From NCBI GenBank assembly GCA_051884915.1, contig JBJEWF010000028.1:14599-78598 (forward strand): a stretch of 64,000 nucleotides of DNA, in the 5' to 3' direction. The notes under the pieces are model-generated. The model searched no databases and was not told where the DNA came from. It saw nothing but the letters and a program-made list of their open reading frames with translations. Positions 59,853 through 64,000 of the stretch are shown here, piece by piece. This stretch comes from RUG572 sp051884915 (lineage in GTDB: Bacteria; Verrucomicrobiota; Kiritimatiellia; RFP12; UBA1067). The translations under genes and the position numbers were made by a program. Position 1 is the stretch's first letter. Each line of letters begins with the position of its first letter.

Positions 59853-61214
59853 TCAGCCGACGATGATCTGCTCCTTGGGATAGTGGATGGTCGTGCGCTC
59901 TTCCTGCCCGACGATGAGCAGGACGATGGCCAGAGGGCCCAGACGGCCGCCAAACATGCAGACCATCAGGACGATCCGGCCGACGGTGGAAAGCGAAGCC
60001 GTCGTATTGCCGCAGCTCAACCCCGTGGTGGAAATGGCGGAGACCGTCTCGAACAGCAGATTCTCGAAGGGCAAATCGGGGTTGCCGGCCTCGCTGATCA
60101 GCAGCACCGTCATGCCCACCGCGATCACCGCGGCAAACACCATCACGATGACGATGGATTCCCGCACGACGGCCTCGGGAATCGAACGCCGGAACAGCAC
60201 GCAATCGCGCTGGCCCCGGCAGATGGCGAGAAGCGCCGCGGTGAACACGGCCAGCGTCGTCACCTTGATGCCGCCGCCCGTGCCGCCCGGCGCCGCGCCA
60301 ATGAACATCAGCACCTCGGTCATGAAACGGGACGCCGGCTGCGCCTCGTGAAGCGGCACCACGGTGAATCCGCACGTCCGGGGCGTGACGGACTGGAAGA
60401 AGCCGACGGCCAGCTTCTCGGCCAGGGAAAAGGGCTCCAGCGCATGGTTCCACTCCAGCGCCACGAAAAAGACGAACATCCCGACGAGCGCGACGAACGT
60501 GAACAGCAGAACGACGCGCGTGTGCAGCGAGAGGTGCCCGCGCTTCACCAGATTGCGCCGCCAGAACCGGATCGTGCAGAGGTCGTAGATCACGAGAAAC
60601 CCCACGCCGCCGAGCAGGGCCAGCGCCCCCATGGTCAGCAGCACGCAGGGCTGGCCCTGGAAGACCGCCAGCGAACCGGGATCGATGGAGAAACCGGCAT
60701 TGCAGAACGACATGACCGAATAGAAACAGGCGCGGAACCAGGGCGACGTCCCCGCCACCGCGGAGCCGGCGCGGACGGCCGCGTCGGCGGCGAAGCGCCC
60801 GTGCAGAATCACGGTTCCGACGGCTTCGAGCACGAACATCGAGCAGACCACCCACAGAATCAGCCCCCGAATGCCGCGAATGCTCTTCGCGCCAATCGCG
60901 CTCTGCAGCTCGAATTCGCTGGAAAGCGACAGCCGCCGCCCCGCCAGCACCAGGAAGAAGGTGCAGGTCGTCATGATGCCGATGGCGCCGATCTGCACGA
61001 GCGCCAGCAGGACGGACTGCCCGAAACGCGACAGCGCCGTGCCCACTTCGATGACGGAAAGCCCCGTGACGCAAACGGCCGAACACGCCGTAAACAGCGC
61101 GTCCATCGGCTTCATCCAGGTGTGGGACGGAGACGACACGGGCAACGCCAGCAGAAACGCGCCCAACAGAATCGTCCCGACATAACCGAGCACGATCAGC
61201 AGCCGCGTCTTCAT
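59853..61214 (-). CDS. TrkH/KtrB-family K+ uptake channel subunit
   Basis: 453 residues, eight main helices and four pore loops, each with the key glycine: CVTGLSV, SFCNAGFS, TPRTCGFT and STTGLSCG. It imports K+, coupled to Na+ or H+. The length is nearer KtrB than E. coli TrkH. The regulatory ring protein (KtrA/TrkA) is not in the window. ATG at 61214 overlaps the tatC stop (ATGA). Confidence 0.92.
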   Translation of the reverse strand: MKTRLLIVLGYVGTILLGAFLLALPVSSPSHTWMKPMDALFTACSAVCVTGLSVIEVGTALSRFGQSVLLALVQIGAIGIMTTCTFFLVLAGRRLSLSSEFELQSAIGAKSIRGIRGLILWVVCSMFVLEAVGTVILHGRFAADAAVRAGSAVAGTSPWFRACFYSVMSFCNAGFSIDPGSLAVFQGQPCVLLTMGALALLGGVGFLVIYDLCTIRFWRRNLVKRGHLSLHTRVVLLFTFVALVGMFVFFVALEWNHALEPFSLAEKLAVGFFQSVTPRTCGFTVVPLHEAQPASRFMTEVLMFIGAAPGGTGGGIKVTTLAVFTAALLAICRGQRDCVLFRRSIPEAVVRESIVIVMVFAAVIAVGMTVLLISEAGNPDLPFENLLFETVSAISTTGLSCGNTTASLSTVGRIVLMVCMFGGRLGPLAIVLLIVGQEERTTIHYPKEQIIVG

Positions 61215-62026
61215 TTCTTCTCCGCCGCTCCAGACTTCCCGGCCGCTTTCCCGGAGCCGTCTCCCGAGCAGAGTTCCTTGAACCGGACGCCCCAGATGCT
61301 CAATTCGTAGAGAAGGACGAGCGGAACGGCCATGAGAATCTGGCTCATCGGATCCGGCGGCGTCAGGACCATGCCGAAGAAGAAGGCCAGCACAATCGCA
61401 AACCGGCGCCAGGCGCGCAGCTGTCCGGACGTGATGACCCCCAGCCACCCCAGGACGAACAGCAGCAGCGGAACCTGGAAGACGAGGCCGAACGCCAGGA
61501 TCAGCTTCATGATCAGGGGCACGTAGTTTTCAACCTGGATTTCCGTGACGCTCAACCCCACCCAGTTGTTGACCAGGTCGAAGAAGCGCACCACGTTCGG
61601 GGCCAGCTGCCCGTAGGCGAAGACGACGCCCACCCCGAACAGGGCCACGCCGCCGGTCAGAAAGAACAGGATGGCGGCCTTCTCCCGACGCGTCAGCGCG
61701 GGAAAGACGAAGCGCAGGATGAAATACATGATGAACGGAAAGCCAAGCGCCGTCCCGCCCCACATCGCAATCGACATGATCTGGCCGAACCCGCCCGTGA
61801 TGTTCAGGCTCACGATGCGGATCTTGTTCGCCGCGACCAGCGCGTCGGCGGGCGCCTGCAGCCAGGCCATGATCTTCGGCGAAAAGACGCCGGCGATCAG
61901 ACAGCAGACCGCCCAGGCCAGCACGGCGTTGATCAGGCACGCGCGCAAGGCGACGATATGCTCGAAGAAAGGCCGCGGCGGATCGTCGTACGCATCGGGA
62001 TTCTTGATGAGCGGAGGCATCTTCAT
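61211..62026 (-). CDS. tatC: Twin-arginine translocase subunit TatC
   Basis: 271 residues, six membrane helices. The N-terminal PFFEHIVALRACLI matches the conserved FxxHxxELRxRL (His-Ile-Val in place of HLxEL), and FFLTGGVALFGVGVVFAYG and TPPDPMSQILMAVPLVLLYE are typical. It binds Tat signals such as those on the hydrogenase and rubrerythrin here. The C-terminus is Gly/Ser/Lys-rich and cytosolic. ATG overlaps the tatB stop by four bases. Confidence 0.95.
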   Translation of the reverse strand: MKMPPLIKNPDAYDDPPRPFFEHIVALRACLINAVLAWAVCCLIAGVFSPKIMAWLQAPADALVAANKIRIVSLNITGGFGQIMSIAMWGGTALGFPFIMYFILRFVFPALTRREKAAILFFLTGGVALFGVGVVFAYGQLAPNVVRFFDLVNNWVGLSVTEIQVENYVPLIMKLILAFGLVFQVPLLLFVLGWLGVITSGQLRAWRRFAIVLAFFFGMVLTPPDPMSQILMAVPLVLLYELSIWGVRFKELCSGDGSGKAAGKSGAAEKK

Positions 62027-62559
62027 GGCCGCGTCTCCGTCCCGGGGGCCTTCGACACCGTGATCGTGATCGCGCGAAGTTCCTCGTCCGTCGGCGGCGC
62101 GGGCGCGGCCGGCTCCGGCGCGGCCGGCGTTTCGGCGGCGGCCGGCGTTTCGGCGGCGGCCGGCTCACCGCCGGCCCCGTCGTTCTGATAGGTCGTTTCG
62201 TCGTAGAAGTCGCCATGTCCCGGATAGGCGCTTTCCACGTCGTCCGGATAGGGGTTCCCGTAGTCCGCCGCCGCACGGTCCGCCGCGTCCGCCGACGGCT
62301 GCGCGTCCGTCGCGGATTCCGCCTTCGGCGAATCGACGTAGTCGCTCTTCACGTCATCGACGGTCTTGCGGATCTCCTGGTCCATGGTCATCAGCTGCCG
62401 CTTGAACTCGTCGGCAGCCCGCCGGAGGGTCGACATGATCTGCCCCATCTTCCGCGCCGCGGCGGGAAGATTCTTGGGTCCGACGACAATAAGCACGACA
62501 CCGAGCAGAACGAGCCACTCGGTGCCGCCAACTGATTCAAGAATGAACGCGAACGCCAT
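62023..62559 (-). CDS. tatB: Sec-independent translocase subunit TatA/TatB, TatB-like
   Basis: 178 residues. One N-terminal helix (about 6-28) with TEWLVLLGVVLIVVGPKNLP, then an amphipathic helix (AARKMGQIMSTLRRAADEFKR). The VGPKxLP hinge and a long acidic Pro/Ala-rich tail (AAETPAAAETPAA repeats) favour TatB over TatA. No separate tatA is in the window; in two-component systems one protein does both jobs, so the symbol is provisional. Starts 30 bases after pal. Confidence 0.85.
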   Translation of the reverse strand: MAFAFILESVGGTEWLVLLGVVLIVVGPKNLPAAARKMGQIMSTLRRAADEFKRQLMTMDQEIRKTVDDVKSDYVDSPKAESATDAQPSADAADRAAADYGNPYPDDVESAYPGHGDFYDETTYQNDGAGGEPAAAETPAAAETPAAPEPAAPAPPTDEELRAITITVSKAPGTETRP

Positions 62560-62589
62560 CTGGAACCGTCACCCCCGACAAACCGGGCC

Positions 62590-63204
62590 TTACTTGTGCT
62601 GGAACACGGCAAATTCGCCGCGACGGTTCTTGGCCCAGACCGCTTCGCCCTGACCCTCCACCGCCGGCTTCTCCTCGCCGTAGCTCTTCGTCTGCACGCG
62701 GTTGGCCGCGATGCCAAGCTGGCCGACGAGATAGTCGCGAATCGCGTTGGCGCGCGTGTCGCCCAGCGCAAGGTTGTATTCGTTGGAACCGCGTTCGTCG
62801 CAGTTGCCCTCGATCATGACCACGCGGTTCGGCTTCGCCTGCAGATGCTGCGCGACCTCTTCGATCTTCGCCAGCTCCGCCGCCGCGAGGTTGGAGGCGT
62901 CGAACCCGAAGTAGACCGGCTTGAAGTCGACGTCCGTGCAGCGCATGAAGTTGGCGTCCTGGTCGAACGGGACCCCCGTCACCGAATCGAGGCTCGCCTC
63001 GTCGGCGTTCTTGTCCACCGCGTTCGGATCGACCGCCGACGCGACGTCCGTCGCGCGCGCGCCGCTGGAATCGACTTCCGCCTCGACGTCGACGGGCTGG
63101 ACGGAGGTGTCCTCCCCCAGATTGTCGTCGTCGTACTTGCAACCCGTCACCGCCACCGCCAACATGCCGCAGAAAGCGATCGCCGTCATCGTGGAACACT
63201 TCAT
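62590..63204 (-). CDS. pal: Peptidoglycan-associated lipoprotein, OmpA-like
   Basis: 204 residues. Signal MKCSTMTAIAFCGMLAVAVT with lipobox VTGC. An acidic spacer (about 23-85) precedes the OmpA domain (about 93-204) with FGFDASNL, GNCDERGSNEYNLALGDTRA and VQTKSYGEEKP; the Asp and Arg that bind diaminopimelate are in this block. It anchors the outer membrane to peptidoglycan. tolB and other tol genes are not visible. AAGGAGT precedes the ATG, and a promoter lies upstream, so it heads the unit running to mrp. Confidence 0.93.
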   Translation of the reverse strand: MKCSTMTAIAFCGMLAVAVTGCKYDDDNLGEDTSVQPVDVEAEVDSSGARATDVASAVDPNAVDKNADEASLDSVTGVPFDQDANFMRCTDVDFKPVYFGFDASNLAAAELAKIEEVAQHLQAKPNRVVMIEGNCDERGSNEYNLALGDTRANAIRDYLVGQLGIAANRVQTKSYGEEKPAVEGQGEAVWAKNRRGEFAVFQHK

Positions 63205-63255
63205 TGTCTGACTCCTTAGTTGAAATTGGACTCGCCTGTTGAAAAGACGCTCCCA

Positions 63256-63284
63256 ATGATACAGAATACGGGCCCGAAACGCAA
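63256..63284 (-). promoter_or_regulatory. Promoter of pal operon
   Basis: TTGCGT (63284-63279), 17-base spacer, TATCAT (63261-63256). About 50 bases of leader include AAGGAGT. Between it and the next gene (63300-63404) is GC-rich sequence with the tandem unit GGTCCGGCC twice at 63371-63388. Confidence 0.65.
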
Positions 63285-63404
63285 GGGGGAAATGAAAAAT
63301 TCAGAAAATCGTGCCGTGCAGCGGGCCCGTTCGCCCCCCGGCGCGGCGGGCGCTCCGCCCGCCGCCTCCCGGTCCGGCCGGTCCGGCCGCCGCCCGTGCC
63401 GCCG

Positions 63405-64000
63405 TCAGTAGAGAATCTCGAAGTCCACCACGCCGGCCCGCGGACGCACGACGACGTCCACATAGGTGGAACCGTAGACGTCAACCGGCGTGAACGCCGT
63501 CTCCACGCCGTCGACCCGCAGCGTCTTCGGCGTCTTGCCCGCCGGCACGAGGAGATGGGCGACGACTTCCGCCGCCGGCGACTCCAGATTGTAGCGGAAG
63601 CCCCGCTCCGTGAAGACCCAGCGCACGTCGACCTTCTTCTGCGCGCGTTCATAGCCCGTCAGATAGCGCCCTTCCGCATACGGCGTCACCGCCCAGCGCG
63701 GCGCGAAGCGCAGCCTGCGGTACTGCGTGTCCAGATCCTGGACGCCGGCCAGCCCCTGGTCGACCGCGCTCAGAATCGCCGCGGCGCCCCAGGCGCTCGG
63801 GCCGCCTCCCTGCGGCTTGCCCGTCGTCGGATGGTAGAGGAAGAAGATGCGGCCCTGATCGCGCAGCACCATCCGGACCAGACGCTCCAGAATGTCCCAG
63901 CCGTAGTCCTCGTAGCCGTTTTCGAACGCGCCCTTCGCGAGTTCCCCCGCCGTGAACGGACAAATCGCGCCATTCACGTACTCGCCCGCGGGATAGTCCT
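63405..64000 (-). CDS. Six-hairpin glycosidase-like protein, C-terminal part (start beyond window)
   Basis: About 198 codons are visible and the frame is open to the right edge. YVNGAICPFTAGELAKGAF followed by HPTTGKPQGG and SAWGAAAILSAVDQGLAG is the typical last-helices pattern of (alpha/alpha)6-barrel glycoside hydrolases (as in GH63, GH78, GH94 or similar). The last 100 residues form a beta-sandwich (PRWAVTPYAEGRYLTG onward). The GH family cannot be fixed from this part. Catalytic acids, if present, lie outside the window. Confidence 0.7.
   Translation of the reverse strand, partial: DYPAGEYVNGAICPFTAGELAKGAFENGYEDYGWDILERLVRMVLRDQGRIFFLYHPTTGKPQGGGPSAWGAAAILSAVDQGLAGVQDLDTQYRRLRFAPRWAVTPYAEGRYLTGYERAQKKVDVRWVFTERGFRYNLESPAAEVVAHLLVPAGKTPKTLRVDGVETAFTPVDVYGSTYVDVVVRPRAGVVDFEILY

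Overview
This is a 64 kb stretch of a GC-rich bacterial chromosome (about 65% G+C by eye) in which every gene I can support, 52 proteins and two tRNAs, lies on the minus strand, so transcription runs from right to left. The gene mix points to a strictly or mostly anaerobic Gram-negative bacterium of the PVC superphylum, most likely Kiritimatiellota/Lentisphaerota: large secreted repeat proteins with a LamG-like module, secreted DUF5696-like and DUF4838 glycan enzymes, a PPi-dependent phosphofructokinase, a three-subunit fumarate reductase, an [FeFe] hydrogenase, rubrerythrin, and an outer membrane (Pal, porin, secretin). The taxonomic call is inference from content, not from a marker gene.

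Layout in transcription order (right to left). 64.0-54.5 kb: the end of a six-hairpin glycosidase, then pal-tatB-tatC-trkH-nfo-SGNH hydrolase-tex-mrp, closely spaced. 54.5-47.5 kb: a polar amino-acid uptake region with two binding proteins, two permeases, one shared ATPase, a small lipoprotein and an NhaC-type antiporter, then a TorF-like porin. 47.4-41.8 kb: DUF4838 glycosidase-like protein, tRNA-Arg, initiator tRNA, a DUF5696-like secreted protein and a DUF362 ferredoxin protein. 41.5-37.0 kb: a giant secreted beta-strand-repeat protein with a 13-base C/G homopolymer in its upstream region. 36.8-29.2 kb: rpsA-rpmB, terminator, lepB, a transmembrane Ser/Thr kinase and a sugar transporter. 29.0-20.2 kb: ribH-pfp-HAD-mazG-ispH followed by two polyketide-synthase-like genes. 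20.0-16.1 kb: a stand-alone IMP cyclohydrolase, a zinc-ribbon/PTS EIIA fusion, and Tat-exported [FeFe] hydrogenase and rubrerythrin. 16.0-4.6 kb: one long run gatC-gatA-secretin-gatB-purD-sdhCAB-small membrane protein-purE-MBL hydrolase. 4.5-0 kb: argB-argD-argG and a second DUF5696-like protein.

How the parts fit: the Tat translocase at 61-62.5 kb matches the twin-arginine signals on the hydrogenase and rubrerythrin, implying periplasmic hydrogen and peroxide metabolism. The fumarate reductase, PPi-PFK and sugar transporter fit fermentation of sugars with fumarate as electron sink, and the secreted glycan enzymes fit a polysaccharide- or mucin-degrading life.

The most unusual item is the pair of genes at 20158-24902. 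They have the architecture of a large iterative polyketide/PUFA-type synthase (KS, then AT-DH-PPTase) but lack the expected catalytic residues in KS, AT and DH, while the phosphopantetheinyl transferase looks intact. A second recurring signal is an extended -10 promoter (TGCTATAAT type) placed only 6-9 bases before the start codon at five genes, predicting leaderless or nearly leaderless mRNAs.

No gap without a gene exceeds about 240 bases. I see no rRNA, CRISPR array, insertion sequence, integrase or prophage.
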